Positions 26,479-35,392 of a stretch of 64,000 bases of DNA are shown here, piece by piece. The position numbers and the translations under genes are program-made. The notes below the pieces were generated by a model. That model made no database searches, had not been told where the DNA came from, and saw nothing but the letters and a program-made list of their open reading frames with translations. This DNA comes from Halobacteriovorax marinus (GTDB lineage Bacteria > Bdellovibrionota > Bacteriovoracia > Bacteriovoracales > Bacteriovoracaceae), in the NCBI GenBank assembly GCA_002163155.1, contig MAAO01000006.1, positions 372,001-436,000 on the forward strand. Reading direction: 5' to 3'. Numbering within the stretch: position 1 is the first letter of the stretch; every line of letters starts with the position of its first letter.

Positions 26479-27327
26479 ATGATCAGGGATTATAAGTTTC
26501 TAAAGACCATAGATGGTAAAGAGTTACATCTTGAAATATCAGAGAAAGGAAAACCTAATTGGTTGGTTGTTACTCATGGGATTGGAGAACATTTGGAGAG
26601 GCACTCATACATGAGAGAGCTTCTAGGAGATAATTTTAATATTTTAAAATACGATATAAGAGGACATGGTAGAAGTCAGGGGAGTAAGCGTGGTTACGTT
26701 GAGGACTTTTCTCTTTTCTACAGAGATCTTGAAGAAGTGATTAATTTTTTAAAAACCTCATACAAGATGGAGAAATACTGCCTCTTTGGTCATTCCATGG
26801 GAGCCTTAATTACAGCAGGTTTTATGCAAAACCTTGCAAAGAAAGAAATGTATCCTGAAGCTGTATTTTTAAATGCTCCTCCTGCTGGATTTACTGGTGC
26901 TTTAGGGGAAGCAATGAATTTTTCTCCACTTTCAATTATAGGTAAACTTGCTTCACTTCCTTCATTGAAGTTAGGAGGGTTAGTTGATTTAGGCTTTCTC
27001 TCCCATGATCCTAGGGTGAAGGAAAATTACATAAATGATGAATATAATATCCTAAAACTTCATTCTAAACTCCTCTTTGAGATGATTAAGGCCTCTAAGG
27101 AAGTCTTCTCGAGACCACTGCGAATAACTTGTCCAACCTTTTGTTCATACGGTTCAGCGGATAAAGTTGTAAATGTAAAACAATTAGAACATTATCTGCA
27201 GATGATAGATAAGAGCTTAAAAGTTAAAGTGATTAAAGGTTCTTATCATGAAATTCATAATGAAATAGAGAAGTATAGGGCCCCTTATTTTGCATTTTTA
27301 AAGGAATCTTTAGAAAGTATTTTGTAA
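26479..27327 (+). CDS. Alpha/beta hydrolase, monoacylglycerol lipase/lysophospholipase-like
   Basis: 282 residues of the Hydrolase_4 type: THGIGEHLERH, YDIRGHGRSQGSKRG, nucleophile S106 in GHSMGAL, YGSADKVVN with the acid Asp, and GSYHEIHNE with the catalytic His. This order is typical of monoacylglycerol lipases and lysophospholipases. No signal peptide, so cytoplasmic. SD AAGGAG precedes ATG 26479. Lipid substrate is inferred from family. Confidence 0.82.
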   Translation: MIRDYKFLKTIDGKELHLEISEKGKPNWLVVTHGIGEHLERHSYMRELLGDNFNILKYDIRGHGRSQGSKRGYVEDFSLFYRDLEEVINFLKTSYKMEKYCLFGHSMGALITAGFMQNLAKKEMYPEAVFLNAPPAGFTGALGEAMNFSPLSIIGKLASLPSLKLGGLVDLGFLSHDPRVKENYINDEYNILKLHSKLLFEMIKASKEVFSRPLRITCPTFCSYGSADKVVNVKQLEHYLQMIDKSLKVKVIKGSYHEIHNEIEKYRAPYFAFLKESLESIL

Positions 27328-27356
27328 CAAATGCAGACCTTAGGTCACTTAGAAGT

Positions 27357-28055
27357 ATGAAGAATCTAGAACTAATAAGAGAAGTATTTCTATTCCCACA
27401 ATTTCAAAATCATAGTGGGATAGAGATTTATTACAAAAATATTAATGAATATTCTCTCGTCTTTAATACGGGCGAGGTTAGTACTGAAAATAGATCTTTG
27501 TTGAGTATTGCATTTGAAGGTGAAGAGGTTGGAAAAATCACCTTTAATAGTAGCTCTATTGAAAGCGAAAAAATAATTTCTGAAACAGCTGCCCATCTTT
27601 CTCCCCTTTTTAGATCCTCTCATATTGAAAGTGAATTCACTTATAACCTCTCTGTACTAGAGTGGCTTAAAGGAGCGAGGGAATTAATACCTGATATTGC
27701 TGATTGGATTGGTGTCTATTTTAAAACAGATTATCTCACTGGAGAAAAGAGTTCTGATTTAGTTCTAGGCCCTTTTTTTGGAGAGTCTACAAATCATGTG
27801 AGAATTCCCATTGAAAAAGGGCTCTGTGGTTTAGCGCTTAGAGAAGAGAGAGTTGTGAACGTAGAGGATGTACACGCCGACGATAGACATATTGCTTGTA
27901 GCTTAAAGACTAATTCTGAACTTATTATTCCTCTTTGCGATAAAAGAGGAGAGTTCGTTGCCGAATTGGATATAGATTCAAATCAAAGAGCGGCTTTTTC
28001 AAAAGATATTGAAGAGAAAATGAAGTTGTACTGTGAGAGTTTCCCTCTAAAGTGA
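27357..28055 (+). CDS. GAF-domain protein, free methionine-(R)-sulfoxide reductase-like
   Basis: 232 residues: an unrecognised N-terminal ~90 and a C-terminal GAF domain. The GAF part closely follows fRMsr: LGPFFGESTNHVRIPIEKGL, CGLALREERVVNVEDVHAD, RHIACSLKTNSELIIPL. Of the three fRMsr cysteines (E. coli C84, C94, C118), the latter two are kept (GLCG and HIAC) and the first is replaced. fRMsr reduces free Met-R-SO using thioredoxin. The N-terminal extension is unusual. Tail overlaps the convergent amidotransferase by 9 bases. Confidence 0.72.
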   Translation: MKNLELIREVFLFPQFQNHSGIEIYYKNINEYSLVFNTGEVSTENRSLLSIAFEGEEVGKITFNSSSIESEKIISETAAHLSPLFRSSHIESEFTYNLSVLEWLKGARELIPDIADWIGVYFKTDYLTGEKSSDLVLGPFFGESTNHVRIPIEKGLCGLALREERVVNVEDVHADDRHIACSLKTNSELIIPLCDKRGEFVAELDIDSNQRAAFSKDIEEKMKLYCESFPLK

Positions 28056-28709
28056 ATCGACCATTTCGATAAACTTCCTAATAATTGAAAGACCATTTTC
28101 ATAGGACCTTTTTTCTTTTGAGTCTGTTAAGTAATTCTTGGGAATTCCCTTATTTACAAAAAAATCCGAAGCTTCTGGGTGACCTTGAAAGCTCATAAAG
28201 GGAAGAGTTTTGTGTGACAGAGCGTCGTACTTACAATCGTTAGATGTTCCTAGGTGAATAAAGTCCTCAGGAATTTCTTTTACTTCAAAACGATGAAGAA
28301 CAAAAACTTCATAACTCTCATCTTTCTTAAAACCAAATTTATCTTCGAGGATTTTAAATTCTCTCGTTCCTTGTAGAGGTTGCATATCTTCTTTAATAGG
28401 TCCTACTTTCCCACCAAAAGCATCTACCATTAATTGATGTCCAAAGCATATTCCTAGGACTGGAACACCACGAAGAAGTTCTTCTTTCATCAAATCAGCA
28501 AGTTCTTTATGCCATGCTAGTTTTTCAAAGACATTTGAGTAACTTCCAAATATGATATGTGCGTCTGCCTTAGTTCTCTTAATACTTTCTACACCAAACA
28601 TAGAAGGTATATGAAAATGAAAAGGTCGTTCAAATTCATCAACTAGACGATTGAAGCAATTATTAGAAGCAATTTTTACAGCGCAATCTATAACAGAAAG
28701 AGTTTTCAT
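28047..28709 (-). CDS. Class I glutamine amidotransferase-like protein
   Basis: About 220 residues with nucleophile C88 in VLGICFGHQLMVDAFGG and the HPE dyad in FQGHPEASDF, the GATase class I triad. It resembles stand-alone GMP synthase-like amidotransferases that act on small metabolites; substrate unknown. ATG 28709 is chosen from AAGGA upstream. Its start codon overlaps the start of the divergent ogt gene (CATG at 28707-28710), so the two share almost no leader. Confidence 0.8.
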   Translation of the reverse strand: MKTLSVIDCAVKIASNNCFNRLVDEFERPFHFHIPSMFGVESIKRTKADAHIIFGSYSNVFEKLAWHKELADLMKEELLRGVPVLGICFGHQLMVDAFGGKVGPIKEDMQPLQGTREFKILEDKFGFKKDESYEVFVLHRFEVKEIPEDFIHLGTSNDCKYDALSHKTLPFMSFQGHPEASDFFVNKGIPKNYLTDSKEKRSYENGLSIIRKFIEMVDSL

Positions 28710-29163
28710 GGAAGCAGTCCTTAAAACCAAAATGGGCAAGTTTTACATTCAATTTTCAACTAAGGGTCTTAGTTTACTCTCATTTACTATTCCTCGTAAA
28801 TCATTTGTTGATGAGGGTCATAATCCCTTTGCAAGGAAAGTTTTAAAAGAGCTGGAGAGTTACTTTAATGGTGAACTTGAAGAATTTTCAATTGATTTAG
28901 ATTTAAATGGAACACCTTTTCAAAAGAAAGTTTGGAAGAGGTTAGAGAAAATACCATACGGTAAAACAAAGTCATATGGTGATATTGCCCATGAATTGAA
29001 GTTGAATAAAGGGGCAAGGGCCATAGGTGGAGCCAATAATAAGAATCCAGTCCCCATTATCATTCCTTGTCATAGAGTTATTCAAGCTGATGGGAAATTG
29101 GGAGGTTACGCTGGAGGAGTGGTGCTTAAGAAGAAATTGCTCAAGGTTGAAGGACTAAACTAA
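28708..29163 (+). CDS. ogt: Methylated-DNA-protein cysteine methyltransferase
   Basis: A suicide repair protein that transfers alkyl groups from O6-alkylguanine to its own cysteine. The 151 residues have GTPFQKKVWKRLEKIPYGKT, SYGDIAHEL, ARAIGGANNKNP and the active site IPCHRVI (C121), followed by GGYAGG. There is no Ada-type N-terminal domain. ATG 28708 keeps the usual first strand (VLKTKMGKFYI); an alternative ATG is at 28732. The SD is weak for either. Confidence 0.92.
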   Translation: MEAVLKTKMGKFYIQFSTKGLSLLSFTIPRKSFVDEGHNPFARKVLKELESYFNGELEEFSIDLDLNGTPFQKKVWKRLEKIPYGKTKSYGDIAHELKLNKGARAIGGANNKNPVPIIIPCHRVIQADGKLGGYAGGVVLKKKLLKVEGLN

Positions 29164-29303
29164 TATCATTTTTACAGGGTCCTTGTTATCTCTTTTTAAC
29201 GTGTTATAAACACGGCAAGAGAAAGGGAAAGTCGGACCTTTATATAAGTTCCAACTAGATAAAGAAGTTTCAGGGCAGAATTGCTCTGAAATCGCTTCTT
29301 TAT

Positions 29304-30689
29304 TTACCTTTTATAAAGAACTAAGACCTCAGAAGTTTCCCCAAAATTCTTACTCTCTAATAAATGACATGTATCCCATGGGCATTTAATTTTCCCATTT
29401 TGAAAATCAGTCCGTTTTAAAATACTCAGATATAATTTAAAACTTGAGCCCTCTAACTTATTTGTAACTTTAAATGGTTTTTCGACCAACCCGTAGGGCG
29501 CTGTATTTAAGTAAAGATGGAAGGGGTACTCTGTAAAGATACCCTGACTTGAAAGTTCCTCGTAATTATCAAACCATTTACTCGCAGTTGTCACTTGTTC
29601 TCTAATTACTATGGTTTTTCTTTCTATGGCATCTATATAGTAGGAATTTTTGATATGAAGAAAAGAGAAAATGATTAAGAGAGAGGATATCATTTCATCT
29701 CTTTTATCTTTATAAAGTAATGCTAGAGCATAGGCCATTGGAATGAGACCTGAAACGACTAGTCTGGGTTTATAGATACTATAGTCATAGAGAGAAAAAA
29801 TCATCATATGAATAATTGCAGTTAAGAGCATTAGAGCGGCAAGGAAGTTCTTATTTAAATAAGACCTAACCATTATGAGTAAACCTAAAATTAAAAAGAG
29901 ATATTTAAAAATGAATTTTGGCCTATAGAAATCATGATTAAAAGTAAGCAGAGAAATAAAGTTATTAAATACGTTTTCTAATTGTATGAATTTTGAACCC
30001 GAGAAATTATAAAGACTTTCCGTGAAGAACCAGGACACGAGAAGAAATGCGAGTAGAGAGGCTAACGCTAGAATCTCCGGTCGTGGAGCTTTTCTGTCTC
30101 TTAAGTCTAATAAAATATAAGGAAGTAAAAAGATTATATTAGTCTCTCTTGTTAGAACGAGTAGGATTGCACTAAGAGAGCTTAATTTAGAAAAGTTTAG
30201 AGATCTAAAAAGAAAGTACAGGCAAATGACAAGAGGTTGTAGGGCATCTGTAAAAGTCGTTTTCGCGATATGTAAATTAGGCCACAAGAAAATGAAAAAG
30301 CTAGTCGTGGCAAAGGCAAAAAATGTACTAGATTTAGTTCTCTTAAGTAGCGTGAATAAACACACTCCGCCAAGTGAGAAAAGTATTGCACCTTGAACTC
30401 TTAAGGCGAGTATACTTTTAAAAATCGACCAGTTCAGAAAGCTCAGTAGGTAATTGAATGGTGGATGACCATCAAAACCAATTCTTATAAAGTATTTGAA
30501 GATATCTTCAATACTCCAAGAAAGTATCTCTGGGGAGACTTGTAGAAATCGAACGTAATCCATTTCATCCCACATAATAGGGAAATTAAAAAGTCTCGTT
30601 CTAATGAGCAAAGGAAAGAAAAAGATAAGAGTTCCAAAAAGTACTTGAAGCCAGTTGTTTTTTAAAGTTTCAAGATACTTTCTATTCAT
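29304..30689 (-). CDS. GT-C fold membrane glycosyltransferase (ArnT/PMT-like)
   Basis: 461 residues with about ten or more hydrophobic segments. The first loop carries WDEMDY (D41-E42), the acidic catalytic pair of ArnT/oligosaccharyl-type GT-C enzymes, and then HPPFNYLL, another family hallmark. Such enzymes use polyprenyl-phosphate sugars on the periplasmic side of the inner membrane. It is the last gene of the six-gene minus-strand cluster, overlapping the nucleotidyltransferase by 4 bases. The acceptor (lipid A, glycan or protein) cannot be told from sequence. Confidence 0.78.
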   Translation of the reverse strand: MNRKYLETLKNNWLQVLFGTLIFFFPLLIRTRLFNFPIMWDEMDYVRFLQVSPEILSWSIEDIFKYFIRIGFDGHPPFNYLLSFLNWSIFKSILALRVQGAILFSLGGVCLFTLLKRTKSSTFFAFATTSFFIFLWPNLHIAKTTFTDALQPLVICLYFLFRSLNFSKLSSLSAILLVLTRETNIIFLLPYILLDLRDRKAPRPEILALASLLAFLLVSWFFTESLYNFSGSKFIQLENVFNNFISLLTFNHDFYRPKFIFKYLFLILGLLIMVRSYLNKNFLAALMLLTAIIHMMIFSLYDYSIYKPRLVVSGLIPMAYALALLYKDKRDEMISSLLIIFSFLHIKNSYYIDAIERKTIVIREQVTTASKWFDNYEELSSQGIFTEYPFHLYLNTAPYGLVEKPFKVTNKLEGSSFKLYLSILKRTDFQNGKIKCPWDTCHLLESKNFGETSEVLVLYKR

Positions 30690-31390
30690 TTTAAATACTC
30701 GCTATTTCTTGCGACTTCTTTTGGTGTGCCAAGTGAATAATACTCATTACAGAAGTAAGAGGTTACTTCCTCTCCCTTTTTAATGAGATGATTGAAGATT
30801 GGGGATATGTAATATTCACCCTTCGTTGTCATTTTATTTGTGATTATCGTTTGTCCACAGTCCTTTAAGAGTTGTGCCTTTGAAAAACAATAAGCTCCAG
30901 CTATGGCATTACTGGAGATCACTTCTTTTTCTTTAGTTTGAACAACTCTTCCATTTTCAATTTGGCAGTAACTATAACAAGGCTCTTTTGAATTAAAGTA
31001 AAGGAGTCCCGACTTAAAATTTTGCCACTTCTCTTGTAGGACTGTATTGAAAGTCTTTGAATCAAAGAAGAGATCGCAATCCAAAATGATTAAGGGTTTA
31101 TCTAAGTTCAACTCATCAATACTTTGCAGGCAAGTATCAAGAGCTCCTAGGGTTTTGTGCTTTAGGATTCTTATGGAGGCTTCGGGATGGGATTCGATGA
31201 GTTTCTGACTCACAAGGTATTTCATATCATCGGACTCTTTGATAATGAAAGTCAGAGAAAAATCTTTTATCTCTCCTAAAGATTTTAGTGCCCACTTATA
31301 AAGAGGAATTCCTTTGATCTCAATAAATGGCTTAAAACCATTGTTAAACCTTGTTCCATCTCCCGCCATGGGCATAAGGATTTGAATCAT
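30686..31390 (-). CDS. Nucleotidyltransferase (sugar- or alcohol-phosphate NTP transferase)
   Basis: 234 residues with the NTP-transferase Rossmann pattern: MPMAGDGTRFNNGFKPFIEI, the divergent GxGTRxxxxxxxKP nucleotide-binding loop, then LIILDCDLFF with the metal-binding Asp, and TKGEYYISP. It would activate a phosphorylated substrate as an NDP derivative. Placed next to an APH-fold kinase, it resembles LicA/LicC-like or capsule-modification pairs. Overlaps both neighbours by 4 bases. Confidence 0.8.
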   Translation of the reverse strand: MIQILMPMAGDGTRFNNGFKPFIEIKGIPLYKWALKSLGEIKDFSLTFIIKESDDMKYLVSQKLIESHPEASIRILKHKTLGALDTCLQSIDELNLDKPLIILDCDLFFDSKTFNTVLQEKWQNFKSGLLYFNSKEPCYSYCQIENGRVVQTKEKEVISSNAIAGAYCFSKAQLLKDCGQTIITNKMTTKGEYYISPIFNHLIKKGEEVTSYFCNEYYSLGTPKEVARNSEYLK

Positions 31391-32169
31391 AGATCAATCC
31401 TTTCTTTAGCTCTCTTAGTGTTCCACAATTGATTTGTATTCTTTAATCCAAGTTTTGAGCGAAAGAGCATATTTAAAACAAGGAGAGCTGTTTTTATATT
31501 CTTGGCATTCGAGGTTTGGTCACATTCTGTCCAGGATATGGGAAAGAATCTAATAGAGTATTTTGTATTCATGAAGTGGAGCAAGAGATTGACGTCAAAA
31601 GCTATGTGATTAGGCCAAATGTTAATTTCATTTAAGGGGAGAGCCTCAATTTTATAAACATTTAATCCTGAACCAATTTCAAAAACTCTTCTACCTGTAA
31701 AGAGAGAGAAAATGAGGTTAATAAATTGATTTCCAAATTCTCTGACTTTAGAGTAACCGATGAGCTTTGACTCTTTCATAAATCTTGCGCCAAAGACACA
31801 ATCAATCTGTGAGTTTTGAACTTCCTCAAGCTGAATAATTTTTAAAAGATCAGCGCTACTTGCTTGATCATCTCCATGTAAAACAGCGAGGTAATCACAT
31901 TGACTTAATTTTGCGGATTCTATTAGGCTTTTGAAAGAACCTCCAAGACCATAATTTTCTACATTCTTATAGAGAATGATTTTTTCTTGGATACTCTTGT
32001 CTAGAGATTTTATCGCAGTAGTAATTGCTTGTACGGTATTGTCTAAACTTGAATTATCAATAATGATAATGTTTGAAAGGTGATTCACAAGTTCTAAGGA
32101 TAATGAATTTAGAACTCTCTCTATTTGCTTTTCACAATTGTAACAGGGGATACCTAGAACGATGTTCAA
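31387..32169 (-). CDS. Family 2 glycosyltransferase, polyprenyl-phosphate sugar synthase-like
   Basis: 260 residues of GT-A fold: GIPCYNCEKQIERVLNSL, IIIDNSSLDNT, NYGLGGSF, and the DxD-type HGDDQAS. The C-terminal part GARFMKESKLIGYSKVREFG and IGSGLNVYKI resembles dolichol/undecaprenyl-phosphate mannose or glucose synthases. This would make the lipid-linked donor needed by the GT-C enzyme in the same operon. No C-terminal transmembrane helices are clear. Overlaps both neighbours by 4 bases. Confidence 0.82.
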   Translation of the reverse strand: MNIVLGIPCYNCEKQIERVLNSLSLELVNHLSNIIIIDNSSLDNTVQAITTAIKSLDKSIQEKIILYKNVENYGLGGSFKSLIESAKLSQCDYLAVLHGDDQASSADLLKIIQLEEVQNSQIDCVFGARFMKESKLIGYSKVREFGNQFINLIFSLFTGRRVFEIGSGLNVYKIEALPLNEINIWPNHIAFDVNLLLHFMNTKYSIRFFPISWTECDQTSNAKNIKTALLVLNMLFRSKLGLKNTNQLWNTKRAKERIDL

Positions 32170-33161
32170 AATGCTTTTACCTCTTGTAGAAACTCGTTAA
32201 ATCTAATAATTGTGAGATGAATAAAATGAGTCCATATAGGCTCTTCTTTATTTATAATATAAGGTAGTAGGCGAGAGAGGTGCATAGCCTCATGGAATTT
32301 TACTCTTAGAAGATCTTCCTTTGAGAAGGTGTCTTTTACATATCCTTCTAGAAAACTTAGGTAGTAAGATAATTTCTCTCTGATTTCATTATTTTCTTCT
32401 TCAGTATGAAGGTCCTTGTTAAAGAAGTATTCATATTCTGAATGAAGAGATTGAAAGAGCTTTCCAATATCTAGATGAATTGTCGCAAGAGTATTGTCAT
32501 TGTTAGGATCTAAAAAGATTAGGTGTTTTCTTTTATCGATAAGAATGTTTTCTAGAGTAAGATCTCCATGAACATTACACATCTCTAAATCTATGAATAA
32601 ACTTGAAACCTTCTCTTCTTCTAACTCTTGTATGATTTTCGGAAAACTTAAATACTCTTCTCCGTTTATAATTATATTTTTCTCTTCAAGAAATGCTATA
32701 ATTTCAGGTCTTTTATTTATACATTCATTAATTTTATGAACTAACTTTTCTTGAATATAACTTTGGTAGTTTTCTAGCTTTGTCTTTCTTCCAAGAGGAT
32801 GACAAAGTTTCGACATATTTTGAACGATCCCTTGGAAAGTCTTCATTCCTACAATAACATTTTCTCTAGCGAGAACTTCATAGCAATTTTCATACTTTTC
32901 ATAGAATTCCATGTCATAGCTAAAAGAGTTAGGAGTTTCGATATAGTCTAAAACTTTTGGAATAAAAGTATGATTTTGGTTTGCTAAAATCCATTCATAT
33001 TGTGCTTTTAGCTTTAATGGATTTAGTGAGGATTCTTTTCTAATAAGTATTGTATCTTTAACTTTTTCGCAAGTAATCTTCGCTCCAGATCTTCCGATAT
33101 GCTCAACTTGTGACTTCCCCTTTATTGAATTTTCTTGGGGTGTTTTGGCATTCTCTTCCAT
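32166..33161 (-). CDS. APH-fold phosphotransferase (choline/aminoglycoside kinase-like)
   Basis: 331 residues of the APH/choline-kinase fold. The catalytic loop NVHGDLTLENILID and the metal-binding FLDPNND are clear, with N-terminal IRKES as the likely ATP Lys region. It would phosphorylate a small molecule, supplying the neighbouring nucleotidyltransferase. Its ATG lies inside the radical SAM gene (59-base overlap); no later Met exists before residue ~73, so the long overlap appears real. Confidence 0.75.
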   Translation of the reverse strand: MEENAKTPQENSIKGKSQVEHIGRSGAKITCEKVKDTILIRKESSLNPLKLKAQYEWILANQNHTFIPKVLDYIETPNSFSYDMEFYEKYENCYEVLARENVIVGMKTFQGIVQNMSKLCHPLGRKTKLENYQSYIQEKLVHKINECINKRPEIIAFLEEKNIIINGEEYLSFPKIIQELEEEKVSSLFIDLEMCNVHGDLTLENILIDKRKHLIFLDPNNDNTLATIHLDIGKLFQSLHSEYEYFFNKDLHTEEENNEIREKLSYYLSFLEGYVKDTFSKEDLLRVKFHEAMHLSRLLPYIINKEEPIWTHFIHLTIIRFNEFLQEVKAF

Positions 33162-34095
33162 TAAAGATCTCTTCTAAAACTGGTGATAAGTGTTTATAGT
33201 CACAATTTTCACATTCTGGCTGAGCTTTGTCATTAGATAAACTTTTCCTGATCCGCTTATAATGTTCACTATTGTTAAAAAAGTCTTTAAATCCTGCATT
33301 CTCAACATTGAAAATAGGTTCCTGGCTGGTATTGATAATACATTGTCTAATATACCCATAAACATCAATGACTACTCCTGCGTATGGCCAAAAACAGTCT
33401 TTATAATTCCAATTTGGAATACCCTTTAGGTCATCTGTGTATTGCTTTAAGGTTTCAATAACTTCTTTACTAAATTGGTGAGAGTTCATTTCATCTTCAT
33501 TCCAATTTTGGGCCAAGTTAATACGAACCCCTGCAAGTCCATAATCTTCACTGAGTTGGTAAATTGCAGGTAGAGTGTGGTAATTTTTCTCAGTCAGGGT
33601 GAAATTTATGAAGAGCTTTTCTTTTCTTTCTTTTTCCTCTACCAAATCTTTAATTCGATTCAAAAACTTAAGCAGTTTATCCCATTTGGCTCCAAGTCTC
33701 GTCTCTTCGTAAATATCTTCAACACCGTCAATAGATAGATAGACTTGATCAACATACTTTAAAGAGTCAACGAAGGGGACTTTATCAACATTATATTGGC
33801 AATTTGTAGCAATAATAACAAAGGCATCTGGAAAATATCCTTTTAAAATATTACACATTTTAGAAAAATCAGGATGTAACATGGGCTCTGAGATACCCTC
33901 AATTTTGACCGTATTAATTTTACAATCTTTAAAAATCTTTATGCGTTCATCAAATTCTGAAACACTTAGATACTTATCTTCTCTAAGACCACTCGCGACT
34001 AAGTCTTCTCTATTGCAAGTTGTGCATTTTAAATTACAAGTTGAATTGGTTTCTATCATTAAATAAGTAATTTCAGAGAAAAAATCTGTGCTCAT
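33103..34095 (-). CDS. Radical SAM/SPASM protein
   Basis: 330 residues. The radical SAM cluster motif CNLKCTTC (C20, C24, C27) follows a short IETNSTC lead, with YLSIDGVED and KIEGISEPMLHPDF in the barrel. The C-terminal part carries additional cysteines (DCFWPY, RQCIIN, ECENCDYKH, ECQN) typical of a SPASM/twitch auxiliary-cluster domain. Many such enzymes modify peptides, but some act on sugars or amino-sugars. Placement between an aminotransferase and a kinase argues for a small-molecule or glycan substrate here. One base separates it from the aminotransferase. Confidence 0.8.
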   Translation of the reverse strand: MSTDFFSEITYLMIETNSTCNLKCTTCNREDLVASGLREDKYLSVSEFDERIKIFKDCKINTVKIEGISEPMLHPDFSKMCNILKGYFPDAFVIIATNCQYNVDKVPFVDSLKYVDQVYLSIDGVEDIYEETRLGAKWDKLLKFLNRIKDLVEEKERKEKLFINFTLTEKNYHTLPAIYQLSEDYGLAGVRINLAQNWNEDEMNSHQFSKEVIETLKQYTDDLKGIPNWNYKDCFWPYAGVVIDVYGYIRQCIINTSQEPIFNVENAGFKDFFNNSEHYKRIRKSLSNDKAQPECENCDYKHLSPVLEEIFNGRECQNTPRKFNKGEVTS

Positions 34096-34096
34096 C

Positions 34097-35206
34097 TTAT
34101 TTCATTCCTATGAGTTCAGCACATATGCGATCAATATCTTTAAGTTTCAATTCAGGATAACAGGGAGGACAAATATGAGCCTTAGAGAAAGTGTCTGACA
34201 CTTTATATTTATTCTGTTGAATAAATTTCTTAAGAGTAGGCTGCTTATGTAGAGGAATGTTGTAGACTCCACCAGTTAAGGATATCCCTTTTTCATTAAG
34301 AGTCTTTTCGATATCTGCTCTTTTAAATTTTGTTGGTGGAATTATCACTTGTTTGTAATAAGAACTGAGCATAAAATCATTGTCTGTTAAACAGGACCAT
34401 TCACTGTCTTTCAAATTTTCTTGATATCTTAAGGCAAGCTCTCTTCTCTTATTTATTCTCTGGTTAATTCTTTCTAACTCTAAAATCCCTAACGCCGCTT
34501 GGAACTCTGTTACTTTAAAATTTGAGCCTTCTCTAGTGTGGAGGATAGAGTTAGATTCATCTTTTCCAAATTGTCTTATGGAGAGTACTTTTTCGTATAG
34601 ATCTTGCTCATTGCAGATTAAGCTTCCTCCCTCTCCAGTGGTCATTACTTTTGTAGTGAAGTGACTAAAGCATCCAAAGGCGCCAAAATTTCCAGCACCC
34701 TGACCATTTAATTTTGCTCCGTGGGCATGGGCACAATCTTCTATTAAGGGAATTCCAAATTCGAGGCAAGTTTTTTGAAGTTCTAAAATGGTAGGGGAAA
34801 TATGCCCTGCTATATGAACTGTAATAACTGCAGCTACTTCCTTAGTTAAGGAACTTTTTAAGTTCTCTGGACAAAGAGAATAATACTCAGGTTCCACATC
34901 AATTATCTTAGGGATCCCGCCTGCATTAATAATTGCGGCTGCTGTAGCTATAAAAGTATTTGTTGGAAGTATGACTTCTTTTCCTCTTACGTCTACTGCT
35001 CGTAGGGCCGCTTCTAAAGAAGTCGTTCCTGAGGTGGTGGCCAAGGAAAATTTTGAACCACTAAATTTAGCAAATTCATTTTCAAACCTTTTAACGAATA
35101 CATGATTTGTGAGATAAGCCGTATCTAAGATTTCATCACAGAAGTTTCTAAACTTCTGTTTAAACTCTTCATCATATTTTAAATCAAAAATACCAATATC
35201 TTTCAT
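34097..35206 (-). CDS. DegT/DnrJ/EryC1-family PLP aminotransferase
   Basis: 369 residues of the sugar aminotransferase family. Features are ATTSGTTSLEAALRA for phosphate binding, PTNTFIATAAAIINAGG, IEDCAHAHGAKLNG, and the PLP Lys K186 in HFTTKVMTTGEGG. These enzymes transfer an amino group to keto-sugars in envelope glycan synthesis. It is the first gene of the cluster; the promoter must lie in 35207-35347, where nothing clear was found. The Val at K+1 (TTKVMTT, where TKN/TKP is usual) is slightly atypical. Confidence 0.85.
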   Translation of the reverse strand: MKDIGIFDLKYDEEFKQKFRNFCDEILDTAYLTNHVFVKRFENEFAKFSGSKFSLATTSGTTSLEAALRAVDVRGKEVILPTNTFIATAAAIINAGGIPKIIDVEPEYYSLCPENLKSSLTKEVAAVITVHIAGHISPTILELQKTCLEFGIPLIEDCAHAHGAKLNGQGAGNFGAFGCFSHFTTKVMTTGEGGSLICNEQDLYEKVLSIRQFGKDESNSILHTREGSNFKVTEFQAALGILELERINQRINKRRELALRYQENLKDSEWSCLTDNDFMLSSYYKQVIIPPTKFKRADIEKTLNEKGISLTGGVYNIPLHKQPTLKKFIQQNKYKVSDTFSKAHICPPCYPELKLKDIDRICAELIGMK

Positions 35207-35347
35207 GAGCGCCCTAGTAATGCGAAACCTTTTCCTTTTATTATAACTATTTTTAATAAAGGTGCCAGCTCAGGCTTAGAGAGCGTGGGAAAATATAGGG
35301 AAAAGTGGATTTTGAATTTTTTGTGTGTGGGGGGGAGTGAAATGTAG

Positions 35348-35383
35348 AGCAAATTCACTTTAAAAATTTAAAGTGAATTTGCT
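35348..35383. repeat. Long perfect inverted repeat between convergent-facing units
   Basis: Left arm 35348-35364 and right arm 35367-35383 are perfectly complementary over 17 bp (AGCAAATTCACTTTAAA / TTTAAAGTGAATTTGCT) with a 2-nt centre. No T-run follows on either strand, so it is not a standard intrinsic terminator. It lies just downstream of the PFNDEGP gene (minus) and could act as an mRNA 3' stabiliser or a Rho-assisted stop. Confidence 0.7.
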
Positions 35384-35392
35384 ATTGGGTGA

